The notes under the pieces were generated by a model. It did no database searches. It was not told the DNA's origin and saw only the letters and a list, made by a program, of their open reading frames with translations. Source: Paraspadella gotoi (lineage: Eukaryota; Chaetognatha). From it: DNA of 64,000 nt. Made by a program: the position numbers and the translations under genes. The stretch is from assembly GCA_051294375.1 (NCBI GenBank), contig CM119265.1, positions 6,147,489 to 6,211,488 on the forward strand. Reading direction: 5' to 3'. This document shows, piece after piece, positions 53,901-64,000 of the stretch (position 1 is its first letter; every line of letters begins with the position of its first letter).

Positions 53901-54361
53901 TTACGAATTCAAAGTAAAACTCGAGTCTGAATGAGGACGTAGAAGAGGGGAGTCGATTGAGGAAACGATGGTGGTGGTTTTGGTTGAGTGGTACGTGGGT
54001 GGTTGACTCAAAGGGGGGGTAGGGGTAGGCGTAGTTACTGGTAAGGTCGCCCCGGAATCGTAAGGGGGGAGTGGAAGGTGAGTCTTTGCAGATTCCGACT
54101 CGGAGTTTGTCGGTGAAACTGGAAATTTTTTTTTTTCTGCATCCGAAGAGTGGTTTCGCGTCCCTGGAGATTTTTCCGCCGGCGCGGCGTTCTGGGGTGG
54201 CGAGAGTTGGTGAGCAGAGTTGGTGGATGAAAGCATGGTCTGTCGTGATGGGGTGGAGTAGTCTCTAGTCTCCGGGGACTCGGGACTTATTCCGTTCTCA
54301 CGGTTACCTTTCACTCGACAAAGCAAAAGCGTCGAGCAATTCTCGTGACGCCTCGTGCGTG
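53901..54361 (-). CDS. Candidate exon, Ser/Thr/Pro-rich protein (copy 1)
   Basis: The minus strand from the 139-bp gap (54,362-54,500) leftward is open for about 150 codons to a TGA near 53,928... with words ENGISPESPETRDYSTPSR, MLSSTNSAHQLSPP, SDAEKKKFPVSPTNSESES and PVTTPTPTPPLSQPPTYHS. The sequence is not a simple DNA repeat. A GAAAGGTAACC donor-like site lies at about 54,305 and could split it. Copy 2 (60,040-60,490) holds the same words but is frameshifted several times. Such composition suits a disordered linker or mucin-like region. No family recognised; the exact 3' limit is taken from the open frame ending at 53,901. Confidence 0.33.
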
Positions 54362-54500
54362 NNNNNNNNNNNNNNNNNNNNNNNNNNNNNNNNNNNNNNN
54401 NNNNNNNNNNNNNNNNNNNNNNNNNNNNNNNNNNNNNNNNNNNNNNNNNNNNNNNNNNNNNNNNNNNNNNNNNNNNNNNNNNNNNNNNNNNNNNNNNNNN

Positions 54501-54533
<33 letters not shown>
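54362..54533. other. 139-bp gap and (GA)n
   Basis: Ns at 54,362-54,500, then GA repeats. Copy 2 has the place sequenced: GA-rich DNA at 60,499-60,589. Confidence 0.93.
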
Positions 54534-54537
<4 letters not shown>

Positions 54538-54819
54538 GTAGAAATAAAACGAGCGCAGGAATGCAATGACAGCCTCGGAGAACTTGTTGCATAAAAGAAG
54601 GATTCTGCCTGCATTGCGAGTCGCCTCGCTTTGTCTATTGATCGAACCGTCACGTCACCGGTGAGTCACATGACTAAATTTTTACTTTCACAAGACCTGA
54701 GATGCTGAATGAAAAATGAGTCTTATTGCGGTGAAACGACATTGATTTAGCCCTTATAATATCGTCAGGTGAATTTGCCCCGAGCCCAAATACAAAAAAT
54801 AAGAGAAAGTTTTAGAGGG

Positions 54820-54820
54820 G

Positions 54821-54880
<60 letters not shown>

Positions 54881-54935
54881 AAGAGAAAGAGAAAGAGAAA
54901 GAGAAAGAGAAAAAGAAAGAGAAAGAGAAAAGGGG
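54820..54935. repeat. (GA)n passing into (GAGAAA)n
   Basis: Hexanucleotide units predominate after 54,850. Copy 2 at 60,890-60,990 is shorter and less regular. Confidence 0.93.
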
Positions 54936-55230
54936 GTAGAGAAATATAAATAGATAGATGTTATAACAGTATGAAAACTTTAAGAAAAATGATATTAGAT
55001 ATCGGGCCACTTAGAAGTGCACTGAAAGTCCAAGGGCTTACACTACTTACAGCAATCAACGCCTAAAGAAGCGCCCACGACGCCGCGCTAATATTTGCGT
55101 CGGGAGATGTCTCGCTTCGCCAAGAACCAGTCAGCGCCATCTTCAGTCATCCGCCCTTCCTCTTCAACGAAGCCAGCGTCTGAAACAAAAGGCTAAAAAA
55201 AAAAACCCCGACGTCGAGCTTCATCTTCTC

Positions 55231-55231
<1 letters not shown>

Positions 55232-55266
<35 letters not shown>

Positions 55267-55333
55267 CTTCTCTCTCTCTCTTCCTCTTCTCTCTCTCTCT
55301 CTCTCTCTCTTTCTCTTTCTCTCTCTCTCTCCT
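55232..55333. repeat. (CT)n with TTTCTC interruptions
   Basis: Copy 2 at 61,296-61,397. Confidence 0.95.
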
Positions 55334-55683
55334 TGAAGAAAAAAAAAAATCTGTCAAAGGAAATTTAATTAAAAACACTTTTTTTTATTCTCTCTCTCTC
55401 TTTTCTTCGCAGAATTCCTTTGAAGGAATTAATGAATTTCAGTACATTTTTTCCTTATTTTTTTTAATTTTACGAATACAAGGTGGGTGATTAAAAAAAA
55501 ATAAAGAGGGGGGATGTGAAATAATTTGTTCACGTCTCGTCACGCTCGCATTGATCGATATTTCATCCCTCGGAATCATCAGAGGAGACGTAACGTTGTG
55601 GGAGGGAAAGCGGAGCTGGGAGGCGAGGGGAGGCGGGGTGGGCGGAGAATGACGATGTCGCCGACGTCCGCTGAAATGACGAG

Positions 55684-55790
55684 TGACGTCACGCTCGGGA
55701 CGCCGTTGGCAGAGAGGCGATGACCGAGAGATGGGTTGTAAGGAATCTCAATGTATAAATGCCTCTTCAGGAGAACATGGCGGCGAAAAG
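55684..55790 (+). promoter_or_regulatory. CRE/TATA/YY1-like core promoter candidate
   Basis: A perfect CRE TGACGTCA at 55,684-55,691, a TATA-like TATAAAT at 55,754-55,760 and ACATGGCGGC, a YY1-like word, at 55,775-55,784, within a GC-rich stretch (55,570-55,730). A start 25-30 bp downstream of the TATA would fall near 55,780-55,790. Copy 2 keeps the TATA (61,822-61,828) and ACATGGCGGC but its CRE is altered to TGACGTCC. Confidence 0.45.
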
Positions 55791-55850
55791 AGAGACAGAG
55801 ATGGAGAGAGAGCGAGACGAGACAAACTCACAAACGGTTAAACCTAAAAG
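55777..55850 (+). CDS. Candidate first coding exon downstream of TATA
   Basis: ATG 55,777 opens MAAKRETEMERERDETNSQT and continues to VKPK, where AAAAGGTAAAGG gives a donor-like GTAAAG at 55,851. The frame would be stopped by TAA inside that donor if unspliced. The first ATG lies only 17 bp after the TATA word, so with a TATA-directed start site translation may begin at the in-frame ATG 55,801. The N-terminus is highly charged. No family is recognised. The copy 2 equivalent (61,845 onward) has indels that break it. Confidence 0.25.
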
Positions 55851-56000
55851 GTAAAGGGGTAAAAGATAGAGTGAGAGAGACTTACCTATGTAAACTTGGC
55901 GAGAGGAGGTTTGTTTTTATTATTTAAATAAAATGAGGTCATTCTCTGGTTTGTTTTCATTTCTTTCCTGGAGTGATGAACATACGTAAATAATTATGTA

Positions 56001-56001
<1 letters not shown>

Positions 56002-56078
<77 letters not shown>

Positions 56079-56094
56079 CATTATTATTATTATT
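56002..56094. repeat. (ATT)n microsatellite
   Basis: About 30 triplets with one ATC. Copy 2 (62,025-62,090) has irregular AT-rich sequence instead of the pure tract. Confidence 0.97.
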
Positions 56095-56399
56095 AATATT
56101 AAATTTAATTTTTATATGATCCTTCTCGAAGATTTTTTGCTTTTGCTTTTTGCTGCAGTCGACAGTGCGTAACTTTAGAGCGCTAATTACGTCGTGACAA
56201 CGATAACGGATTAAAATTTATTTGTATTTTACAGTACAAAAAGACACAAATAATTAGAAATATTCTTTTCATTGAGAAAGTTTTTTTTTAATTACTCAAT
56301 ACTTGCGGCGTAAACTTTATAAACTAAGATTTAAAATAAAGTATTAAGAGAAAGCGATTTAATTAAGGCACTATTTTCCAAAAACGCATAATTTCCGTT

Positions 56400-56610
56400 A
56401 TAAATTTAATTTTAACCCAAATATTTAACCTAATCCCTAACCTTAATTCCTAATCTCTAACCCAAATCTTAAACCTTATCCCCAAACCTGGAAACCCTAA
56501 CCCTAAAACCCTAAATCTCAAACCTAAACTTTAAATTCAAAAACTTATTTAATTCTGAATTTAAGCAGAAATCGGGCGCTTTTGGGAAAAAACGGCCAAT
56601 CAAAAGCGTA
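56400..56610. repeat. Telomere-like degenerate CCTAA element, copy 2
   Basis: AAATTTAATTTTAACCC, then CCTAATCCCTAACC-like words including CCCTAACCCTAAAACCCTAA, then TTCTGAATTTAAGCAGAAAT and a GGGCGCTTTTGGG end. Same part order as 24,555-24,770. Confidence 0.65.
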
Positions 56611-56842
56611 TGTTGGGAGGAGTGGTACTGGAATAAAAAGGCGGCACAGGTCTCTAAAGGGGAAAGAGGTCGTCGACGGTCACCCGTAGAGACGCCATTT
56701 CGACGGAATTGCGTGTTTGATGTCGCCTCGCCCTCCATTGGCTGGCGGACGGCGTTTTTTTTTCTCCCCCGAGTGGCGAAAGGCGGGTAGCGAGTGGCAA
56801 CCAGGTTCTTTTTTTTTTAAAGTTTTTGTTTATTTTAATTCC

Positions 56843-56885
56843 GTGTATATATGTATATATGTATATGTATATGTATATATGTATA
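56843..56885. repeat. (TATATG)n repeat
   Basis: Alternating TATATG and TATG units; only about half remain in copy 2. Confidence 0.9.
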
Positions 56886-57255
56886 GACGAATCATGTGTT
56901 GATAAACAAGAAACGAAATTCGGTTCCGGGTTAATGTGACGCGGAAGGGATAATTCATCATCCAAGAACCAAAAAAGAGCATCTGGTACTACTCGATGAG
57001 ATCCGCCGCCGCCGCAGCCGCAGCCGCGCCGCCTGGAGCAGAATCGACGCCGGTCGAGAGACTCGGAGAATCAATTTGCCATCCGGTCGCGCGCTGCACC
57101 TCCTGCCTTTTTTTTCAACGACAAACAGCGACAACACAACAATACAACACCAACAATGACGACGGCAACGAAAACAAACGACCACGGCATTAACAAAAAG
57201 GAAAACAACAACAGCGACCAACGACATCAGCGAGAACCAACCGACATCAACGTCA

Positions 57256-57627
57256 ATGAAAAACAACGACAACATTGACACACGCAACAGCAGGGCAACA
57301 AAAACGATATTAACGAAACACCAACTCCAAACACCCGCATTTACGACGACGAGAGGGTCGACGATAACAACAACGACGACATCGGACGATTCGATCGAAA
57401 TTGAAAAAAGGTTTCCCTCGTCCAATGAGATCAGCGATGATGAGGATGTTCCCGACAACGTCAGCCTTCAGCCGTTAAAACCAAAGCTGAATATGACTGG
57501 GGCGACACGCCATTCGAACGACGACGACGATGGCAACACGACCGCCCTCGCGCGGGAAAATTCGAAACAAAAAAAAAACCGTCAAAAACAAAAGCAACAA
57601 AGGAAGCGAAAAAAAAAAAAAATTTGA
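57256..57627 (+). CDS. Candidate exon, acidic protein (copy 2)
   Basis: Open frame of 123 codons reading TKHQLQTPAF, a Thr run, SDDSIEIEKRFPSSNEISDD, EDVPDNVSLQPLKPKLNM and TGATRHSNDDDDGN before a frame change after ARENS. It is intact exactly where copy 1 is broken (57,384-57,440) and broken where copy 1 is intact (near 57,562). The Arg-Glu part resumes at 57,624-57,809 in the copy 1 frame. Read together, the two copies support one continuous coding segment. No recognised domain. Confidence 0.38.
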   Translation: MKNNDNIDTRNSRATKTILTKHQLQTPAFTTTRGSTITTTTTSDDSIEIEKRFPSSNEISDDEDVPDNVSLQPLKPKLNMTGATRHSNDDDDGNTTALARENSKQKKNRQKQKQQRKRKKKKI

Positions 57628-57659
57628 AAGAGAAGTCAAAACAAAAGCGCGAGACTATA

Positions 57660-57728
57660 ACTAGGGGAGAGAGAGAAGAGGAGAGAGAGAGAGAAAGAGA
57701 AAAAAAGAGAGAGAGAGAGAGAGAGAGA

Positions 57729-57784
<56 letters not shown>
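57660..57784. repeat. (GA)n tract, copy 2
   Basis: Same length and interruption pattern as 51,735-51,858. Confidence 0.95.
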
Positions 57785-57787
<3 letters not shown>

Positions 57788-59179
57788 TGTTATGCCGGAG
57801 GGATATTAAGATCCTTATTTCCTATCGTCAAACTTTTTTACTGAGAAATGGATTTGGTTTTTGAGAAGAGGATAATTTTTAGGGTGGTGCGAATTTCAAA
57901 AATATCAAATATACTAAATATATAATAAGGTAGAGGTTAAAAAAAAAAAAAAATCTATTCAGTTGCAAGACTAGAACAGTAGAATTTGTCTTCGAGATCA
58001 GTTAAAATCAGCTCATTTGTTTAAAATTTTATTTAGAATCTGTGCAAAAACAGCACAGGCCACCTCTTCAGTCAACTTGTGAAAGTCGTGAAAAAATGTG
58101 ATAGAATTGTGGGGTTCATAACTTAATTGGACTTTGGCAAAGGTTAAATCTGGCGGAAGGGAGAGAAGGAGAGAAAAATAGGGAGAGGAGAAAAGATAAG
58201 AGAAGAGAAAAGATCTCGAGAAGAGAGAGAGAACGAAGGAGAGAAGAGAGAGAAGAGAGAGAAGAGAAGAGAAGAGAAGAGAAGAGAAGAGAAGAGAAGA
58301 GAAGAGAAGAGAAGAGAAGAGAAGGGAAGAGGGAAAGGAGAAAAGTAAAGAGGAGATGGACTTTGGTCATGCGGGGCTAGAGAGGTCATCCGCCTTTTTA
58401 AGCAATAATCTCTTTCGAGTGGTTCTGTGGATGTATCGTGGAAAAAACTCGTTTTTACCTTAGAGAACCCGAGTTCGAGACCGTCTCCATCTACACTGTA
58501 AGTTTTAACGTAGCTGTTCATATCAGAATCACAAAAGAGGCGAAAAATAATCATTCTATTTTCCCAATAAAAAACAAAACAAAATAAAAAGCAATGAAAA
58601 GAGCCAATCATTGTTTTCTATTCGGTTATGGTTATATATTATGAGAAGATAAATGTTGACCGAATTCGGTGTCAAAACCTCATCTCCAAAATATTGCGTC
58701 TCCACCGAGGCCAAAACACGGAATCTAATAAAAAAAAATTGGGCGAAAAAAAAAAAAAAGAAAAGAAAAAACGAGCGCAGACGTCGAGCCAAGATTGGCT
58801 ACGCCGGTGCCAGGAGTGGCGCTGGAAATCTAGACCGTGCGCCGCAAACGCCTGCAGTGGCGCCGCAAGTGCCTTCCGTGCCCGCAACGACCGGCAGTGA
58901 TCGTCGTCACGTTGTCGTCTTCTTCGCTGTCGTCGCCGTCATCATCGTCATCGGCGCCGTCGTCGTCGCGTCGTCGTCGTCGTCGCCGTTATCGTCGTCG
59001 TCGTTGACGTCGTCGTGTCGTCGTCGCCGCGTCGTCGCCGTCGTCGTCGTCGTCTTTTAGTTTGTCTTTTCGTCTTATTAATATTTTCCCTCGACGTCTT
59101 TTGTTTACTTCTTCTCGCCGATCGTTTCGTTAGTTTACATAATATCTCCGCATATTGTATATATTCCGTAGCTTTCCCC

Positions 59180-59405
59180 CCCCCCCCCCACAGAGGCTCG
59201 AATTATAAGCACCACCCTGCAAAATTCCCTAACTCCTCATTCGCCCTGCCCAATCAGTATACACAAGAGGCTCGAATTATAAGCACACCCTGCAAAATTC
59301 CCTAACTCCTCATTCGCCCTGCCAATCAAGTATACACAGAGGCTCGAATTATAAGCACCACCCTGCAAAATTCCCTAACTCTTCATTCGCCTGCCAATCA
59401 AGTAT
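59180..59405. repeat. 74-bp tandem repeat, three units, only in copy 2
   Basis: CAGAGGCTCGAATTATAAGC starts units near 59,191, 59,264 and 59,337, each continuing through GCAAAATTCCCTAACTC and GCCAATCAAGTAT. Copy 1 has only a few bases at the corresponding place (about 53,265-53,275), after the same C run. Confidence 0.92.
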
Positions 59406-59731
59406 TTCCTCCCGAAAAAATTGTTCTCTTTATATCTCATTACTTCCTCGGCTTCTCTGTTTATTTTTAATTTCTAAATTAGGAATAAACAATTAGGATT
59501 TAAAATCAAAATACTCAATAAGGATAAACATAATTTAATAGATACGTACATTTAAAAAAAAGATTAAAAACATTGGTTTCAAATTTTTTTTTTTATTCCT
59601 TGAAACTGAAACCATTACTTATCGCTAAGACACAGAAAAGATCTTGAAGAAATAAAATCAAAATCCACTTTACTTTTATACTTGGAAACAGAGTGGGAGA
59701 GAGGGGATTGATTGAGGGAAGGAGATTAGAG

Positions 59732-59805
<74 letters not shown>

Positions 59806-60039
59806 AGATAAAAAAGTGAGACAGAGTTTAAAAATAAACAATTAAAACTGGCTTAAAGCCAACTAATCATAAAAGTGCTACAAATCTATAACGGGAAAAA
59901 ATCAGAGACTTATGTACAGAATCATGAAAAGTAATTCATTGTACCTTGTCGAGACAACCTGCATTTGGCCTTCACCTTGAAAAAGAAACCGTTGGAAACG
60001 TCTCGCTCTCACTCCGAGACTCGAAGGCAGATTACGAAT

Positions 60040-60490
60040 TCAAGTAAAACGCGAGTCTGAAATGAGGACGTAGAAGAGGGGAGTCGATTGAGGAAACGAT
60101 GTGGTGGTTTTGGTTGAGTGGTACGTGGGTGGTTGACTCAAAGGGGGGGTAGGGGTAGGCGAGTTACTGTAAAGGTCCGCCCGGAATCGTAAGGGGGGAG
60201 TGGAAGTGAGTCTTTTGCAGATTCCGACTCGAGATTTGTCGTGAAACTGGAAATTTTTTTTTTTTCTGCATCCGAAGAGTGGTTCGCTTCCCTGGAGATT
60301 TTTCCGCCGGCGCCGGCGTTTCTGGGGTGGCGAGAGTTGGTGAGCAGAGTTGGTGGATGAAAGCATGGTTCTGTCGTGATGGGGTGGATTAGTCTCTAGT
60401 CCCGGGGACTCGGGACTTATTCCGTTCTCACGGTTCCTTTCACTCGACAAAGCAAAAGCGTCGAGCAATTCCGTGACGGCTCGTGCGTGG
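60040..60490 (-). pseudogene. Ser/Thr/Pro-rich frame, copy 2, frameshifted
   Basis: Shares ENGISPESP, MLSSTNSAHQLSPPQ and TPTPPLSQPPTYHSTKTTT with copy 1, but the words fall in different frames because of scattered one-base indels. Sequence error is as likely as decay. Confidence 0.35.
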
Positions 60491-60498
60491 AGTGTGTG

Positions 60499-60519
60499 AA
60501 GAGAGAGAGAGAGAGAGAG

Positions 60520-60589
<70 letters not shown>
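60499..60589. repeat. (GA)n tract, copy 2
   Basis: Sequenced counterpart of the copy 1 gap at 54,362-54,500. Confidence 0.95.
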
Positions 60590-60592
<3 letters not shown>

Positions 60593-61296
60593 GTAGAAAT
60601 AAACGAGCACAGGAATGCAATTGACAGCCTCGGAGAACTTGTTGCCATAAAAGAAGGATTCTGCCTGCATTTGCGAGTCGCCTCCTTTGTGTCTTTGATC
60701 GAACCGTCACGTCACCGGTAGAGTCACATGACTAAATTTTTACTTTTCACGAAGCACCTGAGATGCTGAATGAAAATGAGTCTTTTGCGGTGAAACGACC
60801 ATTGATTTAGCCCTTATAATTATTCGTCAGGGTGAATTTGCCCCGAGCCCAAATACAAAAAATTAGAGGGAAAGTTTTTATTTTAGAGGGGGAGAGAGAG
60901 AGAGGGAGAGAGAGAGAAAGGAAGAAAGAGAGAAAGAGAAAAGAGAAGAGAAAGAGAAAAGAGAAAGAGAATAAAAGAGAAAGAGAAAAGGGGGTAGAGA
61001 AATATAAATAGATAGATGTATAACAGTATGAAAACTTTAAGGAAAAAATGATATTAGATATCGGCCACTTAGAAGTGCACTGAAAGTCAAGGGCTTACAC
61101 TCTACAGCAAATCACGCCTAAATGAAGCGCCCACGACGCCGCGCTAATCTCCCTGTTAGCCGTGGGGAGATTTGTCTCGCTCGCAAGAACCATCAGCGCC
61201 ATTCTCAGTCATCCGGCCCCTTCCTTTCAACGATAGCCAGCTCCGTCTGAAACAAAAGCGCCTAAAAAAAAAAACCCCGACGTCGAGCTTCATCTT

Positions 61297-61329
<33 letters not shown>

Positions 61330-61334
61330 GTCAT

Positions 61335-61384
<50 letters not shown>

Positions 61385-62319
61385 TCTCTCTCTCTCCTTG
61401 AGAAAAAAAAATCTGTCAAAGGAAATGTTAATTAAAAACACTTTTTTTTATTCTCTCTCTCTCTTTTCTTCGCCAGAATTCTTGAAGGAATTAATGAATT
61501 TCAGTACATTTTTCCTTATTTTTTTTAATTTTACGAATACAAGGTGGGGGTGATTAAAAAAAAAAATAAGAGGGGTGATGTAAATAATTTGTTCACGTCT
61601 CGTCACGCTCGCATGATCGATATTTCATCCCTCGGAATCATCAGAGGAGACCGTAACGTTGTGGGAGGGAAAGGCGGAGCTGGGAGGCGGGGAGGCGGGG
61701 TGGGCGGAGAATGACGATGTCGGCGACGTCCGCTGAAATGACGAGTTGACGTCCACGCTTCGGGACGCCGTTGGCAGAGATGGCGATGACCTGAGAGTGG
61801 GTTGTAAGGCATCTCAATGGGTATAAATGCCTCTTCAGGAGAACATGGCGGCGAAAAAGAGAGGACAGAGATATGGAGACGAGAGAGACAATCCGAGACG
61901 TGTTAACTCTTAAAGGTAAAGGTGGTCAACTTAATGAAAAGGCTTAGTAAACTGCGACGAAGGAGGTGTTTAAATAATGAGGTCACTTTGTTTGTTTCAT
62001 TTCCTGACGGTGTAAACGATTGTGTTTTTATTTTTTATATTATTTTTTTATATATATTTTATATTTATATTATTCATTAAATTATTAAATTGTTTAGATT
62101 CTCGAGATTTGCGTTTGTGCGTCACATGTCTTGACATTAATTACTACACGATAATTTAAAAATAGATTACAGTAAAAGCGAAAAATTATATTTATATGAG
62201 AAATTTTTACTCAATACTTGCGGCGTAAAATTTATAAACTAAGATTTAAAATATAGTATTAAGAGAAAGCGATTTAATTAAGGCAACTATTTTCCAAAAA
62301 CCATAATTTCCGTTATAGA

Positions 62320-62530
62320 ATTTAATTTTAACCAAATATTTAACCTAATCCTAACCTTAATTCCTAATCTCTAACCCAAATCTTAAAACCTTATCCCCAA
62401 ACCTGGAAACCCTAACCCTAAAACCCTAAATCTCAAACCTAAACTTTAAATTCAAAAACTTATTTAATTCTGAATTTTAAGCAGAAATCGGGCGCTTTTG
62501 GGAAAAAAACGGCCAATCGAAAAGCGTATG
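62320..62530. repeat. Telomere-like degenerate CCTAA element, copy 3
   Basis: Near-identical to 56,400-56,610, as part of the tandem duplication. Confidence 0.65.
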
Positions 62531-63026
62531 TTGGGAGGAGTGGTACTGGAATAAAAAAGGCGGCACACGTCTCTAAAGGGGAAAGAGGTCGTCGACGGTC
62601 ACCCGTAGAGACGCCATTTCGACGGAATTGCGTGTTTGATGTCGCCTCGCCCTCCATTGGCTGGCGGACGGCGTTTTTTTTCTCCCCGAGTGGCGCAAAG
62701 GCGGGTAGCGAGTGGCAACCAGGTTCTTTTTTTTAAAGTTTTTGTTTATTTTAATTTCCGTGTATATATGTTGTATATATGTATAGTAGACGAATCATGT
62801 GTTGCATACAACAAGAAACGAAATTCGGTTCCGGAGTTAATGTGACGCGGATAGGATAATTCATCATCCAAGAACCGAAAAAAGAGCATCTGGTACTACT
62901 CGATTGAGATCCGCCGCCGCCGCAGCCGCAGCCGCGCCGCCTGGAGCAGAATCGACGCCGGGTCGAGAGACTCGGAGAATCAATTTGCCATCCGGTCGCG
63001 CGCTGCACCTCCTGCCTTTTTTTTTT

Positions 63027-63098
63027 GTAGCCCAGCAGGGACACGTGGGGAGGGGAGGATGGCCAAGCGTGGGTTGGGGGAATTTTAAATAGCGGGGT

Positions 63099-63154
<56 letters not shown>

Positions 63155-63300
63155 AAAAAACCTCGCTCTCATGCGTCAACAGGCACACACGTGNNNNNNN
63201 NNNNNNNNNNNNNNNNNNTTGTAGCCCACAGGGACACCGTGGCCGTGAGGGCGAAGGATGGCCAAGCGTGGGTTGCGGGGAAATTTTAAATAGCGGCCGG
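63027..63300 (+). repeat. Short direct repeat around (GA)n and a 25-N gap
   Basis: GGATGGCCAAGCGTGGGTTG followed by GGGGAATTTTAAATAGCGG occurs at about 63,056 and 63,258. Between are (GA)n (63,104-63,150) and Ns at 63,194-63,218. Probably a local assembly repeat across a GA tract. Confidence 0.85.
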
Positions 63301-64000
63301 GAGGCCAAAGAGGATGGGAGGAGTGAAAGAGAGAGAAGAGAGGAGACGGTTCTGAGGACAGAAGGAGACGTCATCGATGGAGAAGAGACAGGTCTGAGCT
63401 CGTCGTGGAGCAGAGGAAAGAAGAAGGCTTCACATGATCCAAGAGGACACAAAAAGTCAAACGGAGACATGTCGAGAAGAGGATGAGGCGAGGAGCAGAG
63501 ACGATGAGAGACGAGTAGGTAAGAGACGATCGAGAGAGATGATGAGACGAGATGAGAGAAGAGAGAGACACGAGATGTAAGTATGTGAGAGGGAGAGCAA
63601 ATAAATATATAGAGAGAGACCGAGCACGCAGAGCAGAAGGCAGACGCAGAGACCGACCGAGAGAAATATGATCGAGAGAGATAATGAGACAGCAGAGCAT
63701 GATTATAAATGGAGAGGAGAGAGAGAGCAGAGATATTAGTAGAGAGGATAATAATTGGACGAGAGAGACGCACGAGGGGGTAGGGGGTAATTACGACGAG
63801 AGATTACTCTCGGGAGATGGTACAAGTCTTTGCGCGAGAGGGCTCTCAGAGGACCGGAGGTCGTCACGTGTGAAGCACTCGATAATGCGCTCTCTTTTCC
63901 GGGAGCACGCACACATAGCAAGCGGCAGCAGAAACCTGGTACTTACAAAGACACGGAGACCAGGGACCGAGCCGTCAGACAAAAGGACGCCGAACAGGCG
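63301..64000. other. Purine-rich, low-quality end of window
   Basis: GAGACGAGATGAGAG-like irregular words without a repeat partner, resembling the noisy stretches at 9.4-10.6 kb and 13.75-14.0 kb. Open minus frames here are compositional. Confidence 0.5.

Larger units (their letters stand above)
51193..57115 (+). repeat. 5.9-kb tandem duplication, copy 1
   Basis: Begins in CAACGACAACAGCGAC and ends at CCTCCTGCCTTTTTTTT, where copy 2 starts. Landmarks recur at an offset of about 5.92 kb (for example GATCCTGTTATGCC at 51,858 and 57,783). Contents: acidic frame, (GA)n, (GAGAA)n, Ala-repeat and GTC-triplet block, (GA)n, Ser/Thr/Pro-rich antisense frame, GAAA-type repeat, promoter-like segment, (ATT)n and telomere-like element. 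Confidence 0.93.
57116..63026 (+). repeat. 5.9-kb tandem duplication, copy 2
   Basis: Repeats copy 1 in the same orientation, directly abutting it. It has more single-base indels from about 58.8 kb onward and one insertion absent from copy 1 (59,180-59,405). Ends where GCCTTTTTTTTTT is followed by unrelated GTAGCCCAGCAGGG. Confidence 0.93.

Noticed and set aside
56400-56520. True telomere or chromosome end
   Set aside because: The CCTAA words are degenerate, short and internal, with unique sequence on both sides.

Overview
This window looks like draft assembly from an invertebrate animal. It is AT-rich with GC-rich islets and crowded with (GA)n/(CT)n tracts, (GGAC)n, (TTTC)n and (ATT)n microsatellites, minisatellites of about 50-78 bp, tRNA-headed SINE and Tc1-like transposon remnants, a possible nuclear-lamin tail exon, and spliceosomal-type splice signals. 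I see no bacterial-style genes, rRNA or CRISPR. The species cannot be named from the sequence. No complete protein-coding gene is visible; the coding calls below are single candidate exons at low to moderate confidence. Most long open frames are translations of simple repeats (Arg-Glu, Leu-Ser, Val-Arg-Pro-Ser).

Layout. 1-1,170: SSR-tailed transposon fragments ending in (GGAC)n. 1.2-8.5 kb: mostly unique sequence with a short first-exon-like ORF, a Tc1/mariner-type element with perfect terminal inverted repeats (5,901-6,786) carrying a nested SINE, and an Asp-rich exon candidate with both splice sites (8,004-8,263). 8.5-24.3 kb: three copies of one locus, A (about 11,990-16,430, direct, very noisy), B (17,616-20,938, inverted) and C (20,940-24,300, direct); B and C form a large palindrome around a 70-bp minisatellite. 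24.4-28 kb: AT-rich spacer, a telomere-like degenerate element, (CTTT)n and (CT)n, and the longest non-repetitive open frame (26,687-27,174). 27.9-33.4 kb: a direct duplication (27,917-29,092 and 32,116-33,423) enclosing a smaller inverted repeat (29,209-29,694 and 30,642-30,990). 34-40.6 kb: unique sequence with another SSR-tailed transposon, antisense Asp-rich frames, a 70-bp higher-order minisatellite, and a promoter-like cluster (39,662-39,785). 40.7-48.5 kb: a second large palindrome centred near 44.8 kb, left arm noisy and right arm clean. 48.9-49.2 kb: lamin-tail-like exon. 51.2-63.0 kb: a 5.9-kb head-to-tail duplication carrying an acidic-to-Arg/Glu open frame, a Ser/Thr/Pro-rich antisense frame and a CRE/TATA promoter-like segment. 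63.2-64.0 kb: purine-rich, low-quality end.

The main theme is structure rather than gene content. Two multi-kilobase inverted repeats, a multi-kilobase tandem repeat and many purine-pyrimidine tracts coincide with gaps and with stretches that read like sequencing noise. Some of the architecture may therefore be an assembly artefact, and the findings say how to tell. The lamin-tail-like exon and the two promoter/first-exon candidates are the most gene-like signals.
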